Below, one piece after another: positions 1-8,386 of a DNA stretch of 64,000 nucleotides. The DNA is from CAYYMH01 sp964472785 (GTDB lineage: Bacteria; Zhuqueibacterota; Zhuqueibacteria; Thermofontimicrobiales; Thermofontimicrobiaceae). The DNA lies in assembly GCA_964472785.1 (NCBI GenBank), contig CAYYMH010000001.1, positions 186,001 through 250,000 on the forward strand. The letters run 5' to 3'. A program made the position numbers and the translations under genes. Position 1 is the stretch's first letter. Each line of letters starts with the position of its first letter. The notes beneath the pieces are model-generated. The model ran no database searches, was not told the DNA's origin, and saw nothing but the letters and a program-made list of their open reading frames with translations.

Positions 1-139
1 ACCCGACTGATTTCCGAACTTTGAGATGTTCTTCCTGAATGCCTTTGTATTGAATAGGCATATAAAAACCGGCAAACTCAACAATTTTTGCGCCTAAATT
101 TTTATGAATATCATAAAGTGCTGTTTTTTTGACGTCCAC
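1..139 (-). CDS. gcvT: Aminomethyltransferase GcvT, N-terminal fragment
   Basis: Partial gene cut by the window edge; about 46 residues are visible. GcvT is the T-protein of the glycine cleavage system, moving the methylene group from the lipoylated H-protein to tetrahydrofolate. The visible part (TALYDIHKNLGAKIVEFAGF, then MPIQY and EEHLKVR) matches the family N-terminus, where a TPLY..H...GAK.V.F.G pattern is followed by the region leading to the substrate-binding domain. I place the start at a GTG at 137-139 because a GGAAGG ribosome-binding site lies 7 bases upstream and no ATG is in frame. It follows the aminotransferase stop by about 22 bases, so the two are probably one transcript. Confidence 0.85.
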   Translation of the reverse strand, partial: MDVKKTALYDIHKNLGAKIVEFAGFYMPIQYKGIQEEHLKVRKSVG

Positions 140-161
140 TTTGAATCCTTCCAATTTTTGC

Positions 162-1334
162 TTATTTTTTTAAAGCTTTGACTGCCTGATCAATTCGATC
201 CAATGCATTTTCAATATTTTCCACCGAGTTGGCGTAAGAAAATCTTAAATAACCGGCGCCGAATTTTCCGAACGCTGTGCCCGATAACGCTGCAACTCCG
301 TAATTTTCTAATAAGAAATCAGAAAACTTTTTGCCATCAATTCCCAGTTCTTTGATATTGGGAAATACGTAAAATGCACCGTGTGGTCGCAGGCAACTGA
401 TTCCATCAATCTGATTTAGTCCATCAACGATAACATCGCGGCGTTTCTTAAATTCGGCAACCATTTGTTTAACTGGCGCTTGCGAGCCTGTCACGGCTTC
501 CATGGCTCCGTACTGGGCAAAGGTGCAAGTACATGAATTGCTGTTGATCTGAAGCTGCGTTATTTTCTCTGCCAGATCTTCGGGCATGGCGCCGTAGCCC
601 AGCCGCCAGCCGGTCATGGCATACGTTTTTGAAAAGCCGTCGAGAATAATTGTGCGTTCCTGCATGCCCGGAATATTAGCTATTGTTTGATGGAGGCCTT
701 CGTAAATAATATTGATATAAATTTCATCAGATAAAATGTAGATGTCTTTTTCCTGAGCAACTTTTGCCACTGCTTCCAGGTCTTCTTTTGTCAGAATTCC
801 ACCGGTTGGATTTTGCGGACTGTTAAGAATGATTAATTTGGTTTTGTCTGTGATCAATGACATAAATTCATCAATATCAAAACTGAATTCTTTTTCTTCC
901 CGCAGCGGATAGGGCACTGATTTCGCACCCACAAAATCGATGACTGATTCATAAATCGGAAAACCAGGATTCGGGTACATCACTTCATCGCCTTCATCGA
1001 CAATGGCTAAAATTGAAAAGAACATAATCGGTTTTCCACCAGGCGTAACAACAACTTGGTTGGGATTGATAGTCATATTGCGACGTTTACTCATATCTTC
1101 GGCTAATATTTTCCGAAGATCAGGCACACCGGCGGCGGGACTATAATGTGTCTGTCCGTCATTCATGGCCTTTGCTGCAGCATCGATAATATTTTGAGGT
1201 GTATCAAAATCTGGCTCACCAATTTCCAAATGGATCACTTCTTTTCCTTTGGCTTCCAACGCTTTCGCTTTTGCCAAGACCTCAAAAGCGGTTTCGGTGC
1301 CCAGTCGCGACATACGCTCTGCAAGTTTAATCAT
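162..1334 (-). CDS. Class I/II PLP-dependent aminotransferase (aspartate aminotransferase-like)
   Basis: 390 residues, the usual size for fold-type I cytosolic aminotransferases. Landmarks are NPTGG at about 175-179, SDEIY at 202-206, the PLP lysine in GFSKTY (K236) and the substrate-carboxylate arginine in GWRLGY (242-247). The closest well-known group is the AspC/AspB subfamily from thermophiles and Bacillus, which transfers the amino group between aspartate and 2-oxoglutarate; the exact amino donor cannot be fixed by reading. The ATG at 1334 has GAGGGA upstream. A strong sigma-70 promoter lies at 1439-1467 and gcvT follows directly, so it is the first gene of a short operon. Confidence 0.9.
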   Translation of the reverse strand: MIKLAERMSRLGTETAFEVLAKAKALEAKGKEVIHLEIGEPDFDTPQNIIDAAAKAMNDGQTHYSPAAGVPDLRKILAEDMSKRRNMTINPNQVVVTPGGKPIMFFSILAIVDEGDEVMYPNPGFPIYESVIDFVGAKSVPYPLREEKEFSFDIDEFMSLITDKTKLIILNSPQNPTGGILTKEDLEAVAKVAQEKDIYILSDEIYINIIYEGLHQTIANIPGMQERTIILDGFSKTYAMTGWRLGYGAMPEDLAEKITQLQINSNSCTCTFAQYGAMEAVTGSQAPVKQMVAEFKKRRDVIVDGLNQIDGISCLRPHGAFYVFPNIKELGIDGKKFSDFLLENYGVAALSGTAFGKFGAGYLRFSYANSVENIENALDRIDQAVKALKK

Positions 1335-1438
1335 AAGATTCCCTCTTTAATTTTATTTTTAAAACAATATTAGGTGTAATAGATTTGATGTGGTTTTTAA
1401 TTAGGTGATTTGCAAATTAACCTAATCTTTATTCTAAA

Positions 1439-1467
1439 AAGATAACAAAAATAACATTCTTTGTCAA
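1439..1467 (-). promoter_or_regulatory. Sigma-70-type promoter of the aminotransferase-gcvT unit
   Basis: Read on the minus strand: TTGACA at 1467-1462, exactly 17 bases, then TATCTT at 1444-1439. The leader to the ATG is about 100 bases. Confidence 0.65.
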
Positions 1468-1493
1468 GATATTTCTATGAAACCTGTGAGGAC

Positions 1494-1527
1494 AAAAAAG
1501 CCAGTACAATTTTGTACTGGCTTTTTT
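1494..1527 (-). terminator. Rho-independent terminator after rseP
   Basis: Perfect inverted repeat GCCAGTACAA / TTGTACTGGC with A-rich and T-rich flanks on the two sides, starting about 5 bases after the rseP stop. The flanks make it potentially bidirectional. Confidence 0.9.
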
Positions 1528-1532
1528 ATTGT

Positions 1533-2813
1533 TTAATTTATGAGTCTTCCAATATCATTTATGATAACGAAAACCATCAACGCAATTAACAGAACCATGC
1601 CAACCTGCTGAATAATCAATTTTGTCTTATTGGGTATCGGCTTTCGGATTATGCCTTCAATGGCGAGAAAAATCAGGTGCCCGCCGTCCAGAACAGGGAT
1701 GGGAAGCAGATTCAGGATACCGAGATTCAAACTTAAAAAAGCGATAAACGCGATGAAGTTTGATTCTCCTTGCTGAGCGCTGTCCTTTGCCAGTTTTGCG
1801 ATCATAATCGGGCCGCCAAACGCATCTTTAAAAGAATGTTCACCCTGAATCACCAATTTAACATATTGGTAAGTCAGGCGTGTGATCATCCAGCTATATT
1901 CGGCGCCATGGACTAAGGACTGAAATGGATTTAAACGAAATTCCTGCATGGGATAGCTGATTCCAATCAGCCCAATTTCTTGCCCCTGTTGTTTTTGCAA
2001 TTTTGGTGTTATTTCGGCTGTAAAATATTCTCCGTTGCGCTCCCACTTTATTTGAAGCGGCTTTTCAGGTTGTGCGTGGATAATTTCCGTCAGACCGTTC
2101 CATGTCTTAACTTCCTTTCCATCAATGGAGACAATCCGGTCACCTACTTGCATTCCCGCTTCCTCCGCCGGAAAACCATCATTCAAATCTCCGACAACAG
2201 GCGGGAGGGTTCTCTGAAAGCTATCAACCAAACTGGATGAAAAAGTCGTGGACAAACGTTCATTTCCTCGCTCGAATTGAATATCGAGTTGTTTGGCTTG
2301 GGAAGCGACGTCCTCAAAATCAGACCATGTTTTAACCGGTTGATTATTAACAGTCAAAATCATATCACCTGTTTGCAGACCGGTCTGCTCAACAATTCTT
2401 TGAGAACTGGGTTTACCAACGACGGTACCTACAGGTTCATTCAGCCCCATAATATAGGCAATCCCACTGAACAGTAATACAGCCAAAAGCAGGTTCATCG
2501 CCGGCCCGGCGAAAATAACCAGAAAGCGTTGATAAATCGGTTTTGACATAAATTCCCACGGCTCTCCTTTTATGGAAGATGAGTCCAGGCTTTCATCGAT
2601 CATGCCGGACATTTTCACGTAACCGCCAAGTGGAATCCAGGAAATACAATAATCCGTATCTCCGATTTTTTTCCCGATCATACGTGGAGGAAATCCTAAT
2701 GAAAAACGCTCCACGCGAATGCCCACGAACTTTGCCAAAATAAAATGGCCAAACTCGTGAACAAAAACTAATATACCAAGACTAATGATAAGTCTAAAAA
2801 TTGCTTCTAACAT
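1533..2813 (-). CDS. rseP: Site-2 zinc metalloprotease RseP
   Basis: 426-residue intramembrane protease of the S2P family. The first membrane helix carries the zinc motif HEFGH (19-23), a PDZ pair occupies roughly 115-310, and the third zinc ligand lies in the C-terminal helix motif PIPVLDGGH near 375. In E. coli RseP cuts anti-sigma factors and signal-peptide remnants in the inner membrane. It sits downstream of dxr, as in many bacteria (dxr-rseP). The apparent distance to dxr is 324 bases, but this includes the spurious gap; the true distance is probably about 169. The first four codons lie in the 55-base duplicated contig end. Confidence 0.96.
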   Translation of the reverse strand: MLEAIFRLIISLGILVFVHEFGHFILAKFVGIRVERFSLGFPPRMIGKKIGDTDYCISWIPLGGYVKMSGMIDESLDSSSIKGEPWEFMSKPIYQRFLVIFAGPAMNLLLAVLLFSGIAYIMGLNEPVGTVVGKPSSQRIVEQTGLQTGDMILTVNNQPVKTWSDFEDVASQAKQLDIQFERGNERLSTTFSSSLVDSFQRTLPPVVGDLNDGFPAEEAGMQVGDRIVSIDGKEVKTWNGLTEIIHAQPEKPLQIKWERNGEYFTAEITPKLQKQQGQEIGLIGISYPMQEFRLNPFQSLVHGAEYSWMITRLTYQYVKLVIQGEHSFKDAFGGPIMIAKLAKDSAQQGESNFIAFIAFLSLNLGILNLLPIPVLDGGHLIFLAIEGIIRKPIPNKTKLIIQQVGMVLLIALMVFVIINDIGRLIN

Positions 2814-3012
2814 CTAATTCTCCAAAGATAAACTTAATAATCAACACCTATTTTCGANNNNNNNNNNNNNNNNNNNNNNNNNNNNNNNNNNNNNNNNNNN
2901 NNNNNNNNNNNNNNNNNNNNNNNNNNNNNNNNNNNNNNNNNNNNNNNNNNNNNNNNNGCTTCTAACATCTAATTCTCCAAAGATAAACTTAATAATCAAC
3001 ACCTATTTTCGA
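2803..3012. other. Assembly gap with identical 55-base ends
   Basis: A run of exactly 100 N (2858-2957) is preceded (2803-2857) and followed (2958-3012) by the same 55 bases. The length is typical of a k-mer overlap between contig ends, so the gap is a scaffolding artefact and about 155 bases of this stretch are surplus. The second copy is not a second rseP start. The unique remainder, 3013-3137, holds no gene that I can see. Confidence 0.93.
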
Positions 3013-3137
3013 ATATTCAAAATTTATTATTTACTTTCGCCAGGCAAACTGCGGCATGAAGAATACGACTGAATTAAAGCCAATCTATTTTCGAGATCAA
3101 TCTTGAATACTGTGCCCCCGGCAAAAAAAATCATTTC

Positions 3138-4313
3138 CTAAAATGCGACCTCAAGGACTTCTTCTTTATCAATTTTTTCATTAACAAAATTACGCGCCCA
3201 CAGATCAGCCGCTAAAATATCTTCCAAATTTGGATTTAAAATAATATTGTGCTTCTCAAGCGCCTTTTCCACAAATTCAGTGATTTGAGTGAATTTGATT
3301 TTGTTTTTCAAAAATTTATGTACGGCAACTTCATTGGCAGCATTTAAAACCGCGGGCGCTGTTCCGCCCATTTTTATTGATTCATAGGCTAATTGACACG
3401 CCGGAAAACGTTCAAAGTCAGGTTCGTCAAAGGTTAATTCTTTTAAATCCTGAAAACTCAACTTTTCACTTTTTAGAAATTTCCTTTCCGGATATGTCAG
3501 CGCATATTGGATCGGTACTTTCATGTCAGGTACACCCAGTTGCGCCTTAATCGATCCGTCTATGAATTCGACAAACGAATGGATAATAGATTGCGGATGA
3601 ATCACGGTTTCAATTTTAGATACCGGCAATCGAAACAGCCAGTGCGCCTCGATGACTTCCAAGCCCTTGTTCATCAAGGTCGCGGAATCGATGGTGATTT
3701 TACTTCCCATACTCCAATTGGGGTGATTGAGCGCTTGTTTCACCGTCACAGCCTTTAATTCATGTTCGGGTAAATGATGAAAAGGTCCACCTGAAGCGGT
3801 TAAAATCAGTCGATTGATTGCGCTGTGTTGCTCACCCTGCAGACACTGAAAAATGGCGCTGTGTTCACTGTCAACTGGTAAAATTGTCACCCCTTTTTCA
3901 CGCGCAAATGTGGAGATGATTTCGCCAGCCATAACCAATGTTTCTTTATTCGCCAGCGCGATATTGGTTTTTTGTTTGATTGCCGCCAGCGTCGGAATCA
4001 GACCAACAGAGCCGACGAGCGCATTGACCAACATATCAACCTTCGGAGTGGCAGCAAGTTCGTTTAGCCCCTCGCTTCCGTTTAAAACCTCAATTCCCTG
4101 ACGCTTCAGCTTTTCATAAATTTCAATTGGTGCATTATCACCAGTAATACATACCCGTTTTGGTTTGAACTTCAGACATTGTTCAAAAAGCAAATCCACC
4201 CGTTGATGGGTGGAAAGGCCGACAATGTCAAATTCTTTTGGGTATTCTTTAATAACTTCAAGCGCGTTTCTTCCGATGGAACCGGTTGAACCTAAAATAA
4301 CGATGCGTTTCAT
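3138..4313 (-). CDS. dxr: 1-deoxy-D-xylulose 5-phosphate reductoisomerase
   Basis: 391 residues, full length. Dxr makes 2-C-methyl-D-erythritol 4-phosphate with NADPH, the committed step of the non-mevalonate isoprenoid pathway. Seen: NADPH-binding GSTGSIG at residues 8-14, LANKETLV, the metal/substrate motif PVDSEHSAIFQ, SGGPF and the helix ATLMNKGLEVIEAHW. It lies between an outer membrane protein gene (with a hairpin between them) and rseP. In this genome uppS, whose substrate comes from this pathway, is about 13 kb upstream on the same strand. No strong ribosome-binding site is visible close to the ATG. Confidence 0.97.
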   Translation of the reverse strand: MKRIVILGSTGSIGRNALEVIKEYPKEFDIVGLSTHQRVDLLFEQCLKFKPKRVCITGDNAPIEIYEKLKRQGIEVLNGSEGLNELAATPKVDMLVNALVGSVGLIPTLAAIKQKTNIALANKETLVMAGEIISTFAREKGVTILPVDSEHSAIFQCLQGEQHSAINRLILTASGGPFHHLPEHELKAVTVKQALNHPNWSMGSKITIDSATLMNKGLEVIEAHWLFRLPVSKIETVIHPQSIIHSFVEFIDGSIKAQLGVPDMKVPIQYALTYPERKFLKSEKLSFQDLKELTFDEPDFERFPACQLAYESIKMGGTAPAVLNAANEVAVHKFLKNKIKFTQITEFVEKALEKHNIILNPNLEDILAADLWARNFVNEKIDKEEVLEVAF

Positions 4314-4341
4314 GTTTGAAATAACAACTCCAAAAAATATG

Positions 4342-4374
4342 AAGTCCCTGGTTTTTTTTAAAAACCAGAGACTT
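4342..4374 (-). terminator. Hairpin terminator between the outer membrane protein gene and dxr
   Basis: 15-base arms with one mismatch (AAGTCYCTGGTTTTT and its complement), followed on the minus strand by a T-rich stretch. It lies just after the stop of the 4383-5219 gene, so dxr may have its own promoter or depend on readthrough. Confidence 0.65.
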
Positions 4375-4382
4375 GTGCATTT

Positions 4383-5219
4383 TTATCGAAAACTAACTCC
4401 GAGACCAGCATTAAATCCTTGCGCTTCACCAAAGTTATAATCGGCGTGAATGAATAAAAGCGGAAATGGTTTTATTTTCAAACCGACATTATAACGCATG
4501 TTTTGGGTAGTGTAATCCTTTTTGATTTTACCGTAATTGGGGTCCAAAAATTCAACTTCAAATTTGCTGTAATCGATACCGATACCCCCATAAACATCAA
4601 TGATCGACAGCAGACTCTTGCTTACGACAACTGCGCCGCTGATACAACTTACGTTACCGAAATCGAATTCATCCGGTACTGTAAGATAATGATAGGCGGC
4701 AACCACGGAGACACGTGGCAACGCAACGTTCTGCAGTAAGCCGTATTTAGCGCCCAGTCCGATAAGCGTAATATTTCCTTCCTTTTCACCTTCACCAATC
4801 GGATAGGTGAAGAATCGTCCCATGGCTTCGACATTACCCGGCAGTCCAACGCTTGCCTGTAGCAATGGTAAGGGCATCAACGTCATGTCGCGAAAAACAC
4901 CACCATTGTAAGGATTCTCTTCGGGAAATGGTAAGGGTGGTTTCTGGTCATCTTTTATTGCCATGGTGACGACGCGGACGCCTACATCAAAACCAGCGAA
5001 ATTATGAATGCCTGCGGTGTGATATAAGCCCCCACCAGAGTAGAATCCAAATAAATCGAGAAGCGGTTCTACAACATTGTCCAAATTTGTATAAAGATGA
5101 GCTTCGTTATCATCTCCTGGATCAACCATGGTTGCTAAATTAAGATCCTGGGCGAAAGCCCCGATATTCCAACTGATGAGTAAGGCAACGATAATCAAAC
5201 CAACGAATTTAGTTCGCAT
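4383..5219 (-). CDS. Secreted, probably outer membrane beta-barrel protein (DUF6588-like)
   Basis: 278 residues. A signal peptide with a long hydrophobic core ends near AFAQ (22-25). The mature part shows GLYHTA and FAGFDVGVRV, alternating polar and hydrophobic strands, and it ends in a barrel-like strand finishing GLGVSFR. The GLYHTA...GFD pattern resembles the DUF6588 family known from FCB genomes, whose function is not known; this assignment is by memory only. A GGAGGG ribosome-binding site precedes the ATG. It starts 18 bases after the stop of the lipoyl-transferase-like gene, so it is probably in the same transcript. Confidence 0.75.
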   Translation of the reverse strand: MRTKFVGLIIVALLISWNIGAFAQDLNLATMVDPGDDNEAHLYTNLDNVVEPLLDLFGFYSGGGLYHTAGIHNFAGFDVGVRVVTMAIKDDQKPPLPFPEENPYNGGVFRDMTLMPLPLLQASVGLPGNVEAMGRFFTYPIGEGEKEGNITLIGLGAKYGLLQNVALPRVSVVAAYHYLTVPDEFDFGNVSCISGAVVVSKSLLSIIDVYGGIGIDYSKFEVEFLDPNYGKIKKDYTTQNMRYNVGLKIKPFPLLFIHADYNFGEAQGFNAGLGVSFR

Positions 5220-5237
5220 CTTTGTACCCTCCTGATT

Positions 5238-6032
5238 TTAGTTTGTTTTTAACGATTTTTTTACCTCTTTTAGTTCTTGAGGTGTTAACTGACTTTTTAC
5301 TAATTTTATGTTAAAGCTTTTTTCAAAGCCTTTTTTCAGCGCATCAATTAACCTCACCTCATCCACATTCGTCGAAAGAATTTGGGAAATGGAAGTCGTT
5401 TTTTTTTCGAGTGCTTTTCGAAATAACTCTCGACCTCCATTCTTATCTGTCGCGATATACTCCGCTAATTTTAAATGAAAGTCACCGGTTAAAATTGAAC
5501 CATGCTGTAAAACTGAATTTTGGTATCGTCTCTGAGCGCTTCCGACCAACTTATTATTTTCATAAGCGATTTCATATTTTGCCGAAGTCGAAAAGCATGG
5601 CACATCATTTTTATAGGCGCTGCTTTTTTCATTTTCAACAGAGCGTTTTACAAATTCTGCTTTTACCCCATACAAACGAATACCGTTCAGTAATGCGAGG
5701 CTGATGCGATTGTAAGTTGCCAGAATATCCTCGGAAAAAAATTCGGATTCATTTGGTATTATGACACTGTAGGTCATTTCCTCAGCATGTAAAACAGCCC
5801 GTCCCCCGGTTGGTCTTTTAACGATTCCGATGCCATCGTGTTCGCATTTTTCAACACATAAGTCTCGCAAATCCTGATTATATCCAAGCGAAATCGTGTA
5901 GGGGTTCCATTGATAAACCCGGAATACCGGTGTCTTATTTTGGGGAACGCTTCGCCTCGCCAAAACTTCGTCAATAGCCATGTTGGTGGCGCCGTCATTG
6001 AAGCCTGTGTTTAGGAAACGCCATTGGTTCAT
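5238..6032 (-). CDS. Lipoate-protein ligase / octanoyltransferase family protein (LipM/LplA-like)
   Basis: About 264 residues from the ATG at 6032; a longer frame to 6080 would overlap lpxA by 35 bases and adds only a non-conserved leader. Family landmarks: MNQWRFL..G..G..NMAIDE at the start, RPTGGRAVLH (lipoyl-AMP/acyl binding), and PCF...AKYEI followed by KLVGSAQRR and LQHGSI. The cysteine of the PCF motif matches the catalytic cysteine of LipM-type octanoyltransferases, which load octanoate on GcvH, while LplA ligases use lipoate and ATP. The sequence alone favours LipM, not decisively. GcvT at the window start needs lipoylated H-protein, a possible functional link. The stop of lpxA is 13 bases upstream. 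Confidence 0.85.
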   Translation of the reverse strand: MNQWRFLNTGFNDGATNMAIDEVLARRSVPQNKTPVFRVYQWNPYTISLGYNQDLRDLCVEKCEHDGIGIVKRPTGGRAVLHAEEMTYSVIIPNESEFFSEDILATYNRISLALLNGIRLYGVKAEFVKRSVENEKSSAYKNDVPCFSTSAKYEIAYENNKLVGSAQRRYQNSVLQHGSILTGDFHLKLAEYIATDKNGGRELFRKALEKKTTSISQILSTNVDEVRLIDALKKGFEKSFNIKLVKSQLTPQELKEVKKSLKTN

Positions 6033-6045
6033 AAACTGATTGAAT

Positions 6046-6819
6046 TTATTTAGTAATGCCCCGTTTTGAACTTTCAACAAAATTGATTATATATTGAACT
6101 TCAGGAATGATGTCTTTTTGTGATTTCAATTTTTCAATCGCCTGGGTCACATTCATCCCTGATCGATAAATTGTTTTATAGGCCAAGCGGATTGTTTCCA
6201 TCGTATCGGAACTAAAACCTCGCCTGGACAAACCAACCCGATTCACGCCAGCAAATTTCAATGGTTCACCCGCAGCTAAAATGTACGGTGGAACATCTTT
6301 GCTGACCCTGAGTCCACCACCAATAAATGAGTAACTGCCTATTCTGACAAATTGGTGAATTGGCGTCATACCACCGATTGTTGCAAATGATTCAATGGTC
6401 ACATGACCTGCCATATTGATTGCATTTGATAAAATCACATTATCACCGATTAAACAATCGTGAGCCACATGCACGTAAGCCATTAGCAGGCATCTGCTCC
6501 CAATTTGAGTTTTTAACCGATCTGTCGTCCCACGGTTCAGCGTGCAAAATTCGCGAATCGTTGTTTCGTTACCGATTTCAAGCGTTGTTTTTTCACCACC
6601 GAATTTTAAATCCTGCGGATCAGTACTCAAAACAGCACCTTTGAAAATTCGACATTTTTCACCGACTCGCGTTCCGGAATGAATAAGAACGTGGGAACCA
6701 ATTTGAGTTCCTTCGCCGATCATCACATCGTTTTCGATGACAGAAAAGGGGCCGACTGTAACATCATTTGCAATTTCTGCATTAGCGTTTACAATTGCAG
6801 TTGGATGAATTTGTGTCAA
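6046..6819 (-). CDS. lpxA: UDP-N-acetylglucosamine O-acyltransferase LpxA
   Basis: 257 residues, the normal size. It performs the first step of lipid A synthesis, moving an R-3-hydroxyacyl chain from ACP to UDP-GlcNAc in the cytosol. The N-terminal two thirds is a left-handed beta-helix of hexapeptide repeats beginning IHPTAIV. The catalytic histidine lies in AYVHVAHDCLIGD (near residues 115-127), followed by GGMTPIHQFVRIG and a helical C-terminus beginning GVNRVGLSRRGF. It follows the lpxC-fabZ gene by 67 bases. Confidence 0.96.
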   Translation of the reverse strand: MTQIHPTAIVNANAEIANDVTVGPFSVIENDVMIGEGTQIGSHVLIHSGTRVGEKCRIFKGAVLSTDPQDLKFGGEKTTLEIGNETTIREFCTLNRGTTDRLKTQIGSRCLLMAYVHVAHDCLIGDNVILSNAINMAGHVTIESFATIGGMTPIHQFVRIGSYSFIGGGLRVSKDVPPYILAAGEPLKFAGVNRVGLSRRGFSSDTMETIRLAYKTIYRSGMNVTQAIEKLKSQKDIIPEVQYIINFVESSKRGITK

Positions 6820-6886
6820 AAAGATTCTCCCTTTTTTAAAGTAATCACCAGGTTATTTAAAATGATCACTGCCTATTGATGCGATT

Positions 6887-8284
6887 CTATCGATCAACAA
6901 CTGCGGCTGATAATTCAGCTTCGCATACCAGATCATCTTTCACATAGCCTTTACCCACCATTTTGCAGATGGATTGTCTAAATTTAACCATATCTAATTC
7001 AAATCGAAGCTGGTCTCCGGGAATAACCGTCTTCCGGAATTTTACTTTGTCAATACCGGTGAAATAGACCAGTTTATTGCTGGGATCATCCTCAGAGTTT
7101 AGCAGCAGAATTCCGCCAACCTGAGCCATGGCTTCGATTATCAAAACACCCGGCATGATAGGCCTGCCCGGAAAATGTCCGATAAAAAAAGGTTCGTTGG
7201 CAGTGACATTTTTAATACCGACAACATGTTCTTTTGGAATGAGGTCAACGATTTTATCAACGAGCAAAAACGGATAACGATGCGGCAAAATCTGGTGAAT
7301 CGCATTTATATCGAGAACAACACCTTTTCCTGGCGAACGTTTCTGATACTTGGAAGCAATTTTTTGCTTTTCGAATTCTTTCCGCAACATTTTCACAAGT
7401 TCAACATTGGCTGCGTGCCCGGATCTCGCTGCCATAATATGTCCGATTAGCGGAGCGCCGAGCAAGGCAATGTCACCGATTAAATCCAATGCCTTATGTC
7501 GGACCGGTTCATTGTAAAAACGAAGTTCTTTGCCGTCCAAAATTCCGTTTTCGCCTAAAATCGTTGTATCCGGTATTTTGAATAATTTTTTTAAACGGTC
7601 AAATTCACTCTTATCGAGTTCTCTGTCCAGAATAACAATAGCGTTGTCAACATTGCCGCCTTTAATTAATCCGTGCTCTTTTAACATTTCCACTTCGTGC
7701 AAAAAACAGAAGGTTCTCGAAGGAGCGAATTCACTCACAAACTCATCTTCCAGTGAATACAACGAAGTGTACTGAGTCCCGAGAGCTGGATTTTGATAAT
7801 CTACCATAAAGGTGATTCGAAATTGATCGGAAGGAACGACTACGATATCAATTTTTCGCTCATCATTATGATAAGCAAAGGTTCGCTCAATAATAATATA
7901 ATCCTTTGGCGATGATTGTTCTTCGAAACCGGCTTGCTCAAGAATTTCAACGAACGGCAGCGCACTTCCATCACCAACAGGCGGCTCGTTATTGGTTAAT
8001 TCAACAAGAATGTTGTCGATTTCTAAACCGGCGACCGCCGCTAACACATGTTCAACCGTATGGATAGTGACGCCGTTTTGACCGATCGACGTACCTCTTG
8101 AAATATCCACAACATGTTCAATATCAGCAAGAATTTCCGGACAATTTTCGATGTCCACGCGTTTGAAGCGGATACCGGAATTTTCAGGCGCTGGTTTAAA
8201 CGTAAGTTTAGACTTGTTACCCGTATGAAGCCCAATCCCTGAAGTAGATACCGGTTGTTTAATTGTCCTCTGTTGTTTTAGCAT
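6887..8284 (-). CDS. lpxC: Bifunctional LpxC deacetylase / FabZ dehydratase fusion
   Basis: 465 residues. Residues 1 to about 305 are LpxC, the zinc UDP-3-O-acyl-GlcNAc deacetylase: QRTIKQPVSTSGIGLHTG at the start, zinc-ligand histidine in HTVEHVLAA, and the late HKALDLIGD zinc motif with H near the end of the domain. Residues about 320-465 are FabZ, the 3-hydroxyacyl-ACP dehydratase: ILPHRYPFLLVDK, the catalytic histidine in GHFPGRPIMPGV and the glutamate in IIEAMAQ. Fused LpxC-FabZ is known from Bacteroidetes and relatives and couples lipid A to fatty acid synthesis. It lies between lpxD and lpxA. Confidence 0.96.
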   Translation of the reverse strand: MLKQQRTIKQPVSTSGIGLHTGNKSKLTFKPAPENSGIRFKRVDIENCPEILADIEHVVDISRGTSIGQNGVTIHTVEHVLAAVAGLEIDNILVELTNNEPPVGDGSALPFVEILEQAGFEEQSSPKDYIIIERTFAYHNDERKIDIVVVPSDQFRITFMVDYQNPALGTQYTSLYSLEDEFVSEFAPSRTFCFLHEVEMLKEHGLIKGGNVDNAIVILDRELDKSEFDRLKKLFKIPDTTILGENGILDGKELRFYNEPVRHKALDLIGDIALLGAPLIGHIMAARSGHAANVELVKMLRKEFEKQKIASKYQKRSPGKGVVLDINAIHQILPHRYPFLLVDKIVDLIPKEHVVGIKNVTANEPFFIGHFPGRPIMPGVLIIEAMAQVGGILLLNSEDDPSNKLVYFTGIDKVKFRKTVIPGDQLRFELDMVKFRQSICKMVGKGYVKDDLVCEAELSAAVVDR

Positions 8285-8386
8285 GTATTCTCCTTTTTAG
8301 CATACTATCGTCAAATCCCTCGGATAAAGGAAAACCGTCGGTAGCTCTAAAAGTAATTTCCGTTTATTCTGAATAATAATCGATTG

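Noticed and set aside
2958..3012. A second rseP start or a true direct repeat
   Set aside because: The copy is exactly the contig end before the N run, so it is an assembly overlap.
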